Of a DNA stretch of 64,000 bases, positions 43,903 to 53,580 are shown in pieces. The notes under the pieces were generated by a model, which was not told the origin of the DNA, ran no database searches, and saw nothing but the letters and a program-made list of their open reading frames with translations. The DNA is from Clostridium carboxidivorans P7 (GTDB lineage Bacteria; Bacillota; Clostridia; Clostridiales; Clostridiaceae): the NCBI RefSeq assembly GCF_001038625.1, contig NZ_CP011803.1:868001-932000 (forward strand), read 5' to 3'. The translations under genes and the position numbers were made by a program. How positions within the stretch are numbered: position 1 is the stretch's first letter; each line of letters opens with the position of its first letter.

Positions 43903-44589
43903 TTATCTAAGTATATCATTAAGTTCCATCAAATTAGAAATTTCATAAGTAGGTTTAAATTTTGTTGTGTTTGCAATTTTGTTTGAGTTAAGCCAGCAGG
44001 TGTCAATACCTGAATTTATACCGCCCTGTATATCAGAGGTTAAGCTATCACCTACTATTAATACTTTGCTTTTGTCAGTATGCTTTATATTATTTAAAGC
44101 AAGTTCAAATATCTTGGAATCTGGCTTGGACACTCCTACTTCTTCAGATATAACTATATCTTGAAAATATTTTGCTATAATGGATTTCCTTATTCTTTTA
44201 TTTTGCACATCTGTAAGACCGTTAGTTACTATACTAAGCTTATAACTTTTATGCAAACTTTCTACAAGAGGTATGCTGTCATCATATAAAAAGGATGCAT
44301 TAGCTAAATGCTTCATATATGATCTGGCAAATTTAACTTCATCAAATTTAAGGTTCAATTTATCAGATAATCTCTTAAATCTTTCTACCTTTAATTTTTC
44401 TTGAGTAATTAATCTTTTCTCAAATTCCTTCCAAATGGCTTTATTTATATCACTGTATATTTTTAGGTGATAATTTTCATCATATTCAATATTAAATTCA
44501 AGCATGGCATTTTTAAAAGCATATTTTTCAGATTTTTTAAAATCAAATAAAGTTTCATCTGCATCAAATATTATTATTTCATATTTCAT
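43903..44589 (-). CDS. yjjG: YjjG-type HAD family 5'-nucleotidase
   Basis: Cytoplasmic HAD hydrolase of 228 residues, the usual YjjG length. Motif I is IIFDADETLFDF (nucleophile Asp8, acid/base Asp10), with the DET spelling characteristic of the YjjG/TIGR02254 group. Motif II is LSIVTNGLTDVQNKRI near 115, motif III Lys lies in SEEVGVSKPDSKIF near 147, and motif IV is VLIVGDSLTSDIQGG near 175. The family removes phosphate from pyrimidine nucleoside monophosphates, including damaged ones. The mRNA leader contains a shortened copy of structured element Z. Confidence 0.9.
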   Translation of the reverse strand: MKYEIIIFDADETLFDFKKSEKYAFKNAMLEFNIEYDENYHLKIYSDINKAIWKEFEKRLITQEKLKVERFKRLSDKLNLKFDEVKFARSYMKHLANASFLYDDSIPLVESLHKSYKLSIVTNGLTDVQNKRIRKSIIAKYFQDIVISEEVGVSKPDSKIFELALNNIKHTDKSKVLIVGDSLTSDIQGGINSGIDTCWLNSNKIANTTKFKPTYEISNLMELNDILR

Positions 44590-44613
44590 AATTAATCCTC
44601 CAATTAATTAGTT

Positions 44614-44692
44614 TTTATCTCATCCCTACCATTGCTCAGGTAATAGGTATCCCTCACAGGCAAATTCCATATGAGTCTAAGAGTCACTTGAT
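44614..44692 (-). repeat. Shortened structured element Z in the HAD gene leader
   Basis: Read on the minus strand it starts GTGACTCTTAGACTCA and GTTTGCCTG-like sequence and ends GAGCAATGGTAGGGATGAGATAAA. Both ends align with element Y (63560-63690), while the central 26-base core is missing. It lies directly before the GGAGG of the HAD gene, so it is transcribed as leader. Confidence 0.55.
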
Positions 44693-44841
44693 AATTGTAA
44701 CATATATTAAAGCACTCATATAAGGAACATTCTGTTAAAGAAAATCATTATAGAGTTCTCCTTTGCTTTACATTACTTTAAGGATAAGTTACCATATTGA
44801 TATAAATTATGATATGACATATGTCCTGTTAAGGAGGGTTT

Positions 44842-45531
44842 ATGGATAGAATTTCGAATAGCGAACTTTTGAAGTATTATTTTGTTAAGTATGATATAAA
44901 AAATATATTTGATGATAATATAATAAATTATGCACAGCTTCATTTCTATCGTAAGGATGAGCTTATACTAAAAGCAGAATCTGAACTTGAATATTACTAT
45001 TTGCTTGTTAAAGGAAAAGTTAAAATATCCTATCTTTTTGAAAACGGGAAGTCAATGCTTTTAAAGTTTTACAAGGAATTTAACATTATAGGAGACATAG
45101 AACTTCTGAAAGATAAGCCTATACGCTGCAATGTTGAAGCAGCAGAAGATACCTATTTGATTGCGATACCTTCAACTATACTGAGAAAAAAGTATATGAA
45201 TAATGTTAACTTTTTACATCATTTAGTAGATTCTTTAAGTGAAAAGCTTGAGGCAACTATTAACAATACATCATATAACTTTATATATCCGCTTATTAAT
45301 AGATTGGCCAGCTATTTAGTTGAGCATATAACAGATAAAAACAGCATAGTTTTAAGTTCATCTTTTAAAGAAATAGCTCAATTTCTAGGAACAACCTATA
45401 GGCATTTAAATAGAACCTTTAAAGAACTTGAGGCTGAGAAAATTATAAAGTGTGAGAATACAACAATATATATTTTAGATGAAGCTAGACTTCGAGAACT
45501 TTCTAAAAATTTGTATATGACATCTATATAA
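44842..45531 (+). CDS. Crp/Fnr family regulator, YeiL-like
   Basis: Transcription factor of 229 residues behind AAGGAGGG. The N-terminal cyclic-nucleotide-type beta barrel covers about 30-130 (YYLLVKGKVKISYLFENGKS and FNIIGDIELLKDKPIRCNVE). The C-terminal HTH_Crp is near 175-215 (SSFKEIAQFLGTTYRHLNRT). There is no N-terminal Fnr-type cysteine cluster. It resembles E. coli YeiL. It is codirectional with the molybdopterin oxidoreductase 209 bases downstream and may control it. A 10-base palindrome GACATATGTC (44816-44825) just before the gene could be an autoregulatory site. Confidence 0.88.
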   Translation: MDRISNSELLKYYFVKYDIKNIFDDNIINYAQLHFYRKDELILKAESELEYYYLLVKGKVKISYLFENGKSMLLKFYKEFNIIGDIELLKDKPIRCNVEAAEDTYLIAIPSTILRKKYMNNVNFLHHLVDSLSEKLEATINNTSYNFIYPLINRLASYLVEHITDKNSIVLSSSFKEIAQFLGTTYRHLNRTFKELEAEKIIKCENTTIYILDEARLRELSKNLYMTSI

Positions 45532-45740
45532 TTAGTTGAGAGATGTTAAATATTAAGGTTAGAAGTCTAATGCTTACTTTACGAATTACAGATTATATAA
45601 AGTTAATATTGAGATGATAATTTTTTATGTGGTATAATCTATTAAATATAAAATTAAAAGTTTTTTATACACTAATTCTTTGAGCATCATTTTTAAAATA
45701 CAAATATGAAAAACTTGTGAAAATATAAGGAGGAATAGTT

Positions 45741-47756
45741 GTGGAAGTTTTTAGATCAGTTTGTCCCTATGACTGCCCTGATACCTGTGGTCTTATTGTT
45801 CATGTTGAAGATGGAAAAGCTGTAAAGGTACAGGGAGATCCTGAACATCCTTTTACAAGGGGAACACTTTGTCCAAAGATGGCTCATTATGAAAAAACAG
45901 TTCATTCTGAAGGACGTATTTTAACACCACTTTTGAGAAAGGGTGCTAAGGGTAGTGGTAACTTTGAGCCTATATCCTGGGATGAGGCTATTGAACATAT
46001 TAAAACAAATTGGAAAGAAATTATTAAAAAATATGGAGCAGAAGCAATACTTCCATATTCATATGCAGGAACTATGGGAATAGTTCAGCGTAATTCAGGT
46101 CATCCGTTTTTTTATAGTTTAGGTGCTTCAAGACTTGATAGAACTATTTGTGCACCAGCTAAAGAGTGTGGATGGAATGCAGTTATGGGAGAAACTATGG
46201 GGCCTCACACGAGTGAGATACAGGAAAGTGATTTAATTATTTTATGGGGAATCCATGCAGTAGCAACGGATATTCATATTATACATGATATAAACATAGC
46301 TAAGAAAAAGGGAGCAAAGGTATGGTTAATTGATACATATGAAACAAGTACAGCTAAAATTGCTGACAAAGTTATTGTAGTTAAACCGGGTACTGATGGC
46401 GCTCTAGCACTTGGAATGATGCATGTAATGGCAGAAAAAAATTTAATTGATAAAGATTTTATAAATGAATATGTACAAGGATATGAGAAACTTAAAGATA
46501 CCGTTTTGCCAGATTACTCACTAGATAAAGTAAGTGAGATAACTGGAATTGATGTTTCAGTAATTGAAGATATGGCAGTGCAGTATGCAAAAGCTAGAGC
46601 ACCATTTATTAGACTTGGTAGTGGTTTGTCACGTTATGGTAATGGAGCAATGACTGTAAGGACAATTACCTGTTTGCCAGCACTTGTTGGTGCATGGGGA
46701 AAAGCTGGAGGAGGCTTACTTACATCTGTATCTGCATCTCATGCTTTTGATAAGAAACTTGTAACTCATGAAGAATTTCAAGAAAAAACAACAAGAATTA
46801 TAAATATGGTTGAATTGGGTAATGCTCTAAATGAATTGAATGATCCACCTATAATGAGTTTATATGTATATCATTCCAATCCAGCAGCAGTAGCTCCTGA
46901 TCAAAACAAGGTACTGCAGGGGTTAGCTAGAGAAGACTTATTTACAGTAGTTCATGAGCGTTTTATGACTGATACAGCAAAATATGCTGATATTATTTTG
47001 CCAGCAACAACTTCTCTTGAACATAGTGATTTATATAGTGCTTATGGTTATTATGCTGTACAGAGGGCTTATCCAGTAGTACATCCAGTAGGTGAAGCAA
47101 AATCCAATTTTGAAGTATTTAGTTTGTTAGCAGATGCAATGGGAATAAACAAACCTTTCTTTAAGCAGTCGGCTGATGATTTAATAAATACTATACTTAA
47201 AAAACCAACTTCATGGCTTGCAAGTACTAAAATTGAAACATTAATTGAAGGGAAACCATTAGAGTTACCACTGCCTGATGGGTATAAGACTCAATTTAAA
47301 ACCTCTTCAGGAAAAATTGAAATCTTGAATTTAAATGAGGACGAGCCTTTACCAGGATATTTTAAACCTCATGGAGATGATGCAGAATTTTGGTTAATAA
47401 ATGCTCCAGATCCACGATTATTAAACTCTTCCTTTAATGAAAGAGAAGAACTAGTAAAAACAAATAAAATGATTTTACAAGTAAATCCAGAGGATGCTTC
47501 TAAAATAGGATTAGAAGATGGTGAACTTGTTACTGCCTATAATGAAAGAGGAGAAGCTGATTTCAAGCTAAGTATCACAACTAAAGTTCCAAAAGGAGTT
47601 GTTGTTACTGAAGGAGTTTGGTGGCTGAAAAATACACCAGGAAATCGTTCAGTTAATACGCTTACTTCCCAAAGGCTTACTGATCAAGGAAAAGGAAGTA
47701 CTTTTTATGATGTTAAGGTAAATATTAAAGCGCATCAAAAGAGTATGAGCAAGTAA
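45741..47756 (+). CDS. Molybdopterin-dependent oxidoreductase
   Basis: DMSO-reductase superfamily enzyme of 671 residues, starting at GTG (45741) behind AGGAGGA. The N-terminal [4Fe-4S] motif has Cys8, Cys12, Cys16 and Cys44 (CPYDCPDTC and TLCPK). MopB domains follow, with GNAMTVRTITCLPALVGAWGK-type cofactor-binding segments near residue 300 and a C-terminal molydopterin-binding domain (LQVNPEDASKIGLEDGELV). No twin-arginine signal is present, so it is cytoplasmic. No partner Fe-S or membrane subunit follows, so electron donor and substrate are unknown. The Crp/Fnr gene upstream suggests redox or starvation control. Confidence 0.9.
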   Translation: MEVFRSVCPYDCPDTCGLIVHVEDGKAVKVQGDPEHPFTRGTLCPKMAHYEKTVHSEGRILTPLLRKGAKGSGNFEPISWDEAIEHIKTNWKEIIKKYGAEAILPYSYAGTMGIVQRNSGHPFFYSLGASRLDRTICAPAKECGWNAVMGETMGPHTSEIQESDLIILWGIHAVATDIHIIHDINIAKKKGAKVWLIDTYETSTAKIADKVIVVKPGTDGALALGMMHVMAEKNLIDKDFINEYVQGYEKLKDTVLPDYSLDKVSEITGIDVSVIEDMAVQYAKARAPFIRLGSGLSRYGNGAMTVRTITCLPALVGAWGKAGGGLLTSVSASHAFDKKLVTHEEFQEKTTRIINMVELGNALNELNDPPIMSLYVYHSNPAAVAPDQNKVLQGLAREDLFTVVHERFMTDTAKYADIILPATTSLEHSDLYSAYGYYAVQRAYPVVHPVGEAKSNFEVFSLLADAMGINKPFFKQSADDLINTILKKPTSWLASTKIETLIEGKPLELPLPDGYKTQFKTSSGKIEILNLNEDEPLPGYFKPHGDDAEFWLINAPDPRLLNSSFNEREELVKTNKMILQVNPEDASKIGLEDGELVTAYNERGEADFKLSITTKVPKGVVVTEGVWWLKNTPGNRSVNTLTSQRLTDQGKGSTFYDVKVNIKAHQKSMSK

Positions 47757-47800
47757 TTTAAAGGGTGGATTATAAATAATCTAGAGAAAGAAAGTGAAGT

Positions 47801-47898
47801 GGAGCTGTCGCATTAAGAAATTTACATACAATATATTGTTTTGAAGATTAATGGTAAACACAATATACTGTAGTATTTATTCTTAGTGCGACAGCCCC
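47801..47898. mobile_element. MITE-like hairpin element
   Basis: Terminal inverted repeats GGAGCTGTCGCATTAAGAA (47801-47819) and its complement at 47880-47898 match at 17 of 19 positions. Inside are ACAATATATTGT (47828-47839) and ACAATATACTGT (47860-47871). GGGGCTGTCGCA-type ends resemble those of some Firmicute insertion sequences, so this may be an internally deleted IS. A third partial end occurs at 47971-47985. It also likely stops transcription of the oxidoreductase gene. Confidence 0.55.
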
Positions 47899-48024
47899 CT
47901 TAATTATAGTTATTAGGGATAGCTTGTTAGTAATTTTACTAATAACTTTTGTTTCATAATATAAGAATTTTGCGACGCTCCATTTACATTTTAAACTTTA
48001 TTTTGCTTTTGGCTCTATTAAAAA

Positions 48025-48594
48025 TTAATTACCATTCCAATGATAGATTAGTTGTACAACGCCAGAAGAGAACGTTCTTGTATTAACCATATTTAAATTC
48101 AATCTCTGTTTTATATCAATAAACAATGGTTTTCCTTCTCCTAAAATAACAGGGTGAATAGATAATCTAAATTCATCAACAAGCCCTAAATTTATAAAAG
48201 TTGTAATAAGACTTGCTCCTCCATATAGCCAAATGTCTTTACCAGGCTTATTCTTCAATTTATTTACTTCTTCAATAATATTTTCATTTATAAATATTGC
48301 TTGATTATCAGTATCTATTTGTGCTCTGGAAAATACATATTTCTCTTTACTATGAACCAATTTCCAAATTTCTTTTTCACTATCAGAATCTTCATCTTGG
48401 GGAATATATTGTCCCCATAAATCGTAACTTTTTCTACCATATAAAATAGTGTCAATTTCATTCAAGAAATTAATGAACCCCATATCAGCGTCCATAATGC
48501 ACCAATCAACTTCTCCATTTTTTCCTTCAATAAAGCCATCTAAAGTAATTGCTAAATCTAAAATTATTTTTCTCTGTTTTACGTTATTTGGCAT
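48025..48594 (-). CDS. Dihydrofolate reductase-like RibD C-terminal domain protein
   Basis: Cytoplasmic reductase-fold protein of 189 residues, family PF01872 (YyaP/YwjB-like). Key blocks are ILDLAITLDGFIEGKNGEVDW at the N-terminus, DTILYGRKSYDLWGQYIP near 48, GKDIWLYGGASLITTFINLG near 113 and SIHPVILGEGKPLF near 143. Family members bind NADPH, and some have dihydrofolate reductase-like activity; most are uncharacterised. ATG follows AGAAGGAGT. It is monocistronic. Confidence 0.88.
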   Translation of the reverse strand: MPNNVKQRKIILDLAITLDGFIEGKNGEVDWCIMDADMGFINFLNEIDTILYGRKSYDLWGQYIPQDEDSDSEKEIWKLVHSKEKYVFSRAQIDTDNQAIFINENIIEEVNKLKNKPGKDIWLYGGASLITTFINLGLVDEFRLSIHPVILGEGKPLFIDIKQRLNLNMVNTRTFSSGVVQLIYHWNGN

Positions 48595-48823
48595 AATTCT
48601 TACTCCTTCTTATGTTCTTTCTTAAAAAACTTTAATTGTGATACAATGTTTTACAACTGCGAAGCACTTATATATGATAAATTATACTACTATTCCCATG
48701 TATTTATATATCTTTATAAATATAAGCATAGGTAATTTTAAATAGTTTTCTTAATTGCTTTGAAAATGATTTAGCAATATGTTTAAAAATATTATTATGT
48801 GCTAGAATGTTTAATAGAATACA

Positions 48824-48882
48824 AGGCATCTTCAAAAAATAATAAGTCTGTCTGCTAGTCTAATTATTTTTTGAAGATGCCT
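48824..48882. mobile_element. MITE-like perfect hairpin before the SNF2 gene
   Basis: Perfect 20-base arms AGGCATCTTCAAAAAATAAT (48824-48843) and their complement (48863-48882) with a 19-base loop. It ends 4 bases before the GGAGTG ribosome site of the SNF2 gene, so it is probably transcribed in its leader. The 306-base gap 48595-48900 otherwise shows no gene. Confidence 0.6.
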
Positions 48883-48900
48883 AAACAGGAGTGAATAAAT

Positions 48901-51873
48901 TTGTTTGAAATAAATGAAGAAGAAATAAGACCAGTAATAAAAAAAAATAGTAAATTAATTCAACAATTAAAGGAAAGTCTAATATCCTCTAAGACAAACA
49001 TAGAAACTAAGACTTTAAACTTACAGTATAAGCTCCAATTTAATATTGCCCGCAGAGTAAGTGAAGCTTTTTTAGAATTAAAGGTGGGAGAAGAAAAGCT
49101 TTATGTAGTAAAGAATATGAAGAGTTTTTTAGAAGCAGTTATAGAACAAAATGATCTGGAATTTGGTAAAAATTTTACATATAGCTCATATTTACACAGG
49201 TTTAAGGATGAAGACAAATTTATTCTGAGTATGCTTAAAGATCTATATGAAATAGATAGGGCTGCAGAGGGGATGATAATGTATGGTTATCGTTATAGCA
49301 AAACACCAAGATTTTTAAGTGGAAAAAAGGCAAGGCTTACGGAAAATAACTTGAAAAAGTTTCTTGATAATATAGGAGAAACAGCTATAGATTTGGTCAT
49401 AAATGATGATAACTACAGTGAAGTTAAAGTGGTAAGAGAAAATTTTCCTTTAGAATTTAAATTAGATAGCAAGGAAAATAATATAATTTTATCTCAAATT
49501 TCAAAGCTGCCTAAAGCTTTAGTGAAAAGTGGAAATTATTTTTATTATAATAACAAAATATATATACCAACAAATGAACAGGTAAGGGTTTATAAAGCAC
49601 TTTACAATACTTTTACTGAACAAAGAAGTTCTGAAATTACTTTTAATCAAAATGAAAGTGAAGAAATAGCTTCTTATATAATTCCAGCCTTAAAAAAGAT
49701 AGGTACAAAGGTAACCGTGAATAACAGTATTAAAGAGAAATTTTATGAAGAACCTTTAAAGCCATGTCTTTATTTTGATAAGGATAGGGAGGCTGTAATT
49801 TGTGATGTAATATTTAAATATGGAAACATAGATATAAATCCCTTAAGAGATAATGAGGCAAGGGAAGATGGTAAGGTATTGGTTAGAGATATTGAGGAAG
49901 AAGCAGCTGTAATAGATACCTTGACTGCCTTTCAATTTGAAAAAAGGGAATTTAATTTTATTTTAGAGGATGAGGATAAAATTTTAGATTTTGTGGGAGA
50001 AGGCTTAGAAAAACTTCAGGAATTTACAGAAGTTTACTATTCAGGAGCATTTAAAGATATAAGAATTTACACCTCCCAAAGCTATAAATCTAACATAAGA
50101 TTAAATGATGAGGATCTTTTGGAATTTACCTTTAATATTGATGGGGTAAGTAGAGAAGAATTAAAGCATATATTTGAAGCATTAAAGCAAAAGAAAAGAT
50201 ATTACAGACTTAAAAATGGAGGCTTTATTCCTCTTCAGACAAGAGAGATTCAAAAGATATCAGATATGATAGATTATTTAAATATAAAGACTTCAGACCT
50301 TACAAAGGATCAAATAGTTCTTTCTAAATATAATTCTGTTTACATAGATACAAGTCTTAAGGAAAATAACATAACTTTTGTACAAAGGAATAAGAAGTTT
50401 AGAGAGCTGATAAATAATATAAAGGATATTGGTGACATTGATTATACAATTCCAGAAAAACTGGATAAAATTATGAGAGGTTATCAAAAATTTGGATTTA
50501 AGTGGTTTAAAACTCTTTCAAGCTGTGGCTTTGGAGGTATTTTAGCAGATGAAATGGGTCTTGGAAAAACCCTTCAAACTATAGCTTTTATAAAGTCAGA
50601 GGTAGATGAAAATGAGAAAAAGCAGCCTTCTTTGGTGGTGTGTCCTACATCCTTAGTATACAATTGGGAAAGTGAAATAAATAAATTTCAGCCGGATTTA
50701 AAATGTTTAATTGTATCAGGCAGCAGGGATGTAAGAGAAAGTCAGTTAAAGGAGATGGAGGAAGCGGACATAGTTATAACCTCCTATGCACTTATTAAAA
50801 GAGATATAGAAGAATATAAAGCTATAAAATTCAGACACTGCTTTTTAGATGAAGCTCAAAATATAAAAAATCCTAAATCTTTAAATGCTCAAAGTGTAAA
50901 ATCAATTAAAGCTGGCAGTTATTTTGCACTAACAGGAACCCCTATTGAAAATTCCATTACAGAATTATGGTCAATTTTTGATTTTATCATGCCAGGATAT
51001 TTGTTAAGTCATGGAAAGTTTAGTCAAAAATATGAAACACCAATTATAAAAAATGGTGACAAAAAAGCTTTAGAGGAATTGAATAAACATACTAAACCTT
51101 TTATTCTTAGAAGACTTAAGAAAGATGTTATAAGAGAACTGCCACCTAAAATTGAACATAATATGGTGGTGGATATGACAGAAGATCAAAAGAAGGTATA
51201 TGCAGCTTACCTTCAACAAGCTAAAGAGGAAGTAAATAATGAAATAAGAGATAAGGGAATTAATAAAAGCAAAATAAAGATACTTTCTATAATCACAAGA
51301 CTTAGGCAAATATGCTGTGATCCCTCTACCTTTATAGAAAACTATGAAGGTGATAATGGAAAAATGGAAGCTCTTAAGGATATAGTACAGAATAATGTAA
51401 ATGATGGTCATAAAATATTGTTATTTTCTCAATTTACCTCTGTGCTTAAGAATATTGGAGAGATGTTTAAAAGTGAAAACATAAAGTATATGTATCTTGA
51501 TGGCAGTGTAAAAGCAGAAGATAGAGGGGAAATAGTTAGAGAGTTTAATGAAGGGGAAATTCCTATATTTTTAATATCTCTTAAAGCTGGCGGAACGGGA
51601 CTAAATCTAACTTCTGCAGATATAGTGATTCATTATGACCCTTGGTGGAATCCAGCAGTAGAAAATCAAGCTTCGGACAGGGCTCATAGAATTGGACAGA
51701 AGAAAACTGTAGAGGTTATTAGACTTATTGCTAAAGGAACCATAGAAGAGAAAATACACAAAATACAGGAGAAAAAGAAAGAAATAATAAATGATGTTAT
51801 AGAAGAAAATGCTGGAGAGGAAATTTTGCTTTCCAATATGGAAGGAAAGGATATCGAGGAGCTTTTCGGTTAA
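48901..51873 (+). CDS. SNF2 family DNA helicase/ATPase
   Basis: Cytoplasmic DNA translocase of 990 residues starting at TTG (48901) behind GGAGTG. The N-terminal 450 residues form the bacterial SNF2-associated region (PF08455); no zinc-binding SWIM cysteines are evident. The helicase core has GGILADEMGLGKTLQTIAF (Walker A Lys556), DEAQ at 650-653, ALTGTPIENS near 680, and in the C-terminal lobe LFSQFTSVLKNI, LISLKAGGTGLNLTSAD and QASDRAHRIGQ. Such proteins remodel protein-DNA or polymerase-DNA complexes. A perfect hairpin immediately before its ribosome site may affect translation. Confidence 0.92.
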   Translation: MFEINEEEIRPVIKKNSKLIQQLKESLISSKTNIETKTLNLQYKLQFNIARRVSEAFLELKVGEEKLYVVKNMKSFLEAVIEQNDLEFGKNFTYSSYLHRFKDEDKFILSMLKDLYEIDRAAEGMIMYGYRYSKTPRFLSGKKARLTENNLKKFLDNIGETAIDLVINDDNYSEVKVVRENFPLEFKLDSKENNIILSQISKLPKALVKSGNYFYYNNKIYIPTNEQVRVYKALYNTFTEQRSSEITFNQNESEEIASYIIPALKKIGTKVTVNNSIKEKFYEEPLKPCLYFDKDREAVICDVIFKYGNIDINPLRDNEAREDGKVLVRDIEEEAAVIDTLTAFQFEKREFNFILEDEDKILDFVGEGLEKLQEFTEVYYSGAFKDIRIYTSQSYKSNIRLNDEDLLEFTFNIDGVSREELKHIFEALKQKKRYYRLKNGGFIPLQTREIQKISDMIDYLNIKTSDLTKDQIVLSKYNSVYIDTSLKENNITFVQRNKKFRELINNIKDIGDIDYTIPEKLDKIMRGYQKFGFKWFKTLSSCGFGGILADEMGLGKTLQTIAFIKSEVDENEKKQPSLVVCPTSLVYNWESEINKFQPDLKCLIVSGSRDVRESQLKEMEEADIVITSYALIKRDIEEYKAIKFRHCFLDEAQNIKNPKSLNAQSVKSIKAGSYFALTGTPIENSITELWSIFDFIMPGYLLSHGKFSQKYETPIIKNGDKKALEELNKHTKPFILRRLKKDVIRELPPKIEHNMVVDMTEDQKKVYAAYLQQAKEEVNNEIRDKGINKSKIKILSIITRLRQICCDPSTFIENYEGDNGKMEALKDIVQNNVNDGHKILLFSQFTSVLKNIGEMFKSENIKYMYLDGSVKAEDRGEIVREFNEGEIPIFLISLKAGGTGLNLTSADIVIHYDPWWNPAVENQASDRAHRIGQKKTVEVIRLIAKGTIEEKIHKIQEKKKEIINDVIEENAGEEILLSNMEGKDIEELFG

Positions 51874-51968
51874 ATAAAGAATATTTATCTATATATATGT
51901 GAAAAATAAATTTATATCTAAAATCGTATGAATGTATAATTAAGAAAAAGCTTATATTTAATAAAGAG

Positions 51969-51997
51969 TTGAATTCAGATTATTTTTATGATACAAT
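51969..51997 (+). promoter_or_regulatory. Promoter of the nitroreductase gene
   Basis: TTGAAT (51969-51974), a 17-base spacer and TACAAT (51992-51997), about 85 bases before the start codon. Confidence 0.6.
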
Positions 51998-52083
51998 AAT
52001 AATAATTAATAGATAATTATTATTAGTTAAAACTGTAATAAAGTTTTAGTAATTAAAAATAATATTGTATGGAGTGATAATAT

Positions 52084-52824
52084 ATGAATAAAGTAATTGA
52101 GACAATGAAAGAACATAGATCTATAAGGAATTATACAGACAAGGAGATATCTGAAGAAATAATAAATGAGCTTGTTAATGTAGCACAGGCAGCACCAAAC
52201 TCAATTAATGGGCAGCAAACAAGCTTAATAGTTATTAAAGATAAGGCTACAAAAGAAAAACTTGCAGAGCTTACTGGAGGACAATCATGGGTTGCTGCAG
52301 CTCCTGTATTTTTTATATTTATAGCTGATTTCTATAAAATAAAAATTGCTTCAGAAATAACTGGTCTGCCAATGAATATAACTGAAAGCGTTGAATCAAT
52401 AATGGTAGCTTCAGTTGATGCAGGATTGTCTGCACAAAATCTTATGACAGCAGCTGAATCACTTGGACTTGGAATTGTTCCAATTGGTGGAATTAGGAAA
52501 AATCCAGATGAAGTTATAAAACTTCTTGGATTACCTAAATACACATTTCCAATTTTGGGCATTGGTGTTGGATATCCTTCAGGTAATTCAAAAATAAAGC
52601 CTAGAATGCCAAAGAGTGTATACAGACATGATGAAAAATATAACAGTGAAAATATTAAAGAGGATATACTTGAATATGATAAAGAAATGGCTTCTTACCT
52701 TGAGGATATTGGAAGAACTCAAGAGGTAAACTGGAGCAGCCAGACAATGAATATTTATCAGAATGTCTATTACCCAAAGGTTTATCCTGTTTTAAAAGAT
52801 CAAGGATTTGAAAATTGCAAATAA
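52084..52824 (+). CDS. NfsA-type NADPH nitro/flavin reductase
   Basis: Cytoplasmic FMN enzyme of 246 residues, the size of the NfsA/FRP group. FMN-binding and dimer motifs are HRSIRNYTDKEI near residue 11, AQAAPNSINGQQTSLIVIK near 36 and ESLGLGIVPIGGIRKNPDEV near 130, with a C-terminal Arg/Lys-rich extension (KIKPRMPKSVYRH) as in FRP-type enzymes that bind NADPH. It reduces nitroaromatics, quinones or free flavin. GGAGTG precedes the ATG. It is monocistronic, with its own promoter and terminator. Confidence 0.9.
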   Translation: MNKVIETMKEHRSIRNYTDKEISEEIINELVNVAQAAPNSINGQQTSLIVIKDKATKEKLAELTGGQSWVAAAPVFFIFIADFYKIKIASEITGLPMNITESVESIMVASVDAGLSAQNLMTAAESLGLGIVPIGGIRKNPDEVIKLLGLPKYTFPILGIGVGYPSGNSKIKPRMPKSVYRHDEKYNSENIKEDILEYDKEMASYLEDIGRTQEVNWSSQTMNIYQNVYYPKVYPVLKDQGFENCK

Positions 52825-52875
52825 AGATAGGTTATTTTAAAGCAAGCATTTAAAATACTACCTAAGAATGTATAT

Positions 52876-52917
52876 ATACTTCCTAATAAAGCATTTTAGT
52901 GCTTTATTGGGAAGTAT
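52876..52917 (+). terminator. Terminator of the nitroreductase gene
   Basis: Arms 52876-52893 and 52900-52917 (outer ATACTTCC/GGAAGTAT, inner AATAAAGCA/TGCTTTATT) around a TTTTAG loop, followed by GTTTATTT. Confidence 0.75.
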
Positions 52918-53042
52918 GTTTATTTAATTACTAATTTTCTTGTAATTGTGGATATTTATGTTCCAATAAATGTATAATGTATATATTAAAACAATATGTC
53001 TTTGTACTTTTATATACAAAATATATTAGGGAGATGGATAAT

Positions 53043-53505
53043 ATGATTTTAGGAATTAGTGTAAGTGGCAGAGAAAATGTTAATGGCAGATGCAATTGTT
53101 TTTGGTGCACCTAATTATGGAGGCATTATAAATGCTCTTGGTCATGCATGCTTAGAAAGAACTTTTTGCTTTCGACATAGAGGAGTTTTTAGTTTATCTG
53201 GAAAAATTGGCATAGCAGTTAGTACCAGTTATATTGGGCAAGGAGAGGATTTAGTGAGCATGATTATAAAAAAAGCTATGATGTCTAATAAAATGTCAGT
53301 AGTTGGTGCTGTATCTGCTCACGGATATGCTCAATGTTATACATGTGGATTTGGTCACAAGTGTAGTGTAGGGCACATGGTTAAGGAACATGGTCCTTTG
53401 GACAAAATTGAAAAAAAGCATCTTCCACCTAGTTTTGAAGAGCAGGAAGATACAATTCTTCAAGTCAATAAGATGGGAAAATTATTAAAATCTTTAGGAG
53501 TGTAA
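53043..53505 (+). pseudogene. Iron-sulfur flavoprotein/NADPH-FMN reductase with internal deletion
   Basis: From ATG 53043 the start MILGISVSGR is the first beta strand and phosphate loop of a flavodoxin-like fold. The reading frame then shifts to the frame entered at 53065, which continues AEKMLMADAIVFGAPNYGG to the end at 53505. About 60 residues that normally lie between these parts, including the Cys-rich segment of iron-sulfur flavoproteins, are missing. The C-terminal half (YTCGFGHKCSVG, KMGKLLKSLGV) is intact. A degraded copy of this gene's 3' end occurs at 57388. Confidence 0.75.
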
Positions 53506-53580
53506 ATGGAAAGTATAATGAAACATTTCCAATGTTTTGGTAAAGAAATAACCATTTAAAATAGTAAAGAGGAGAGATTT

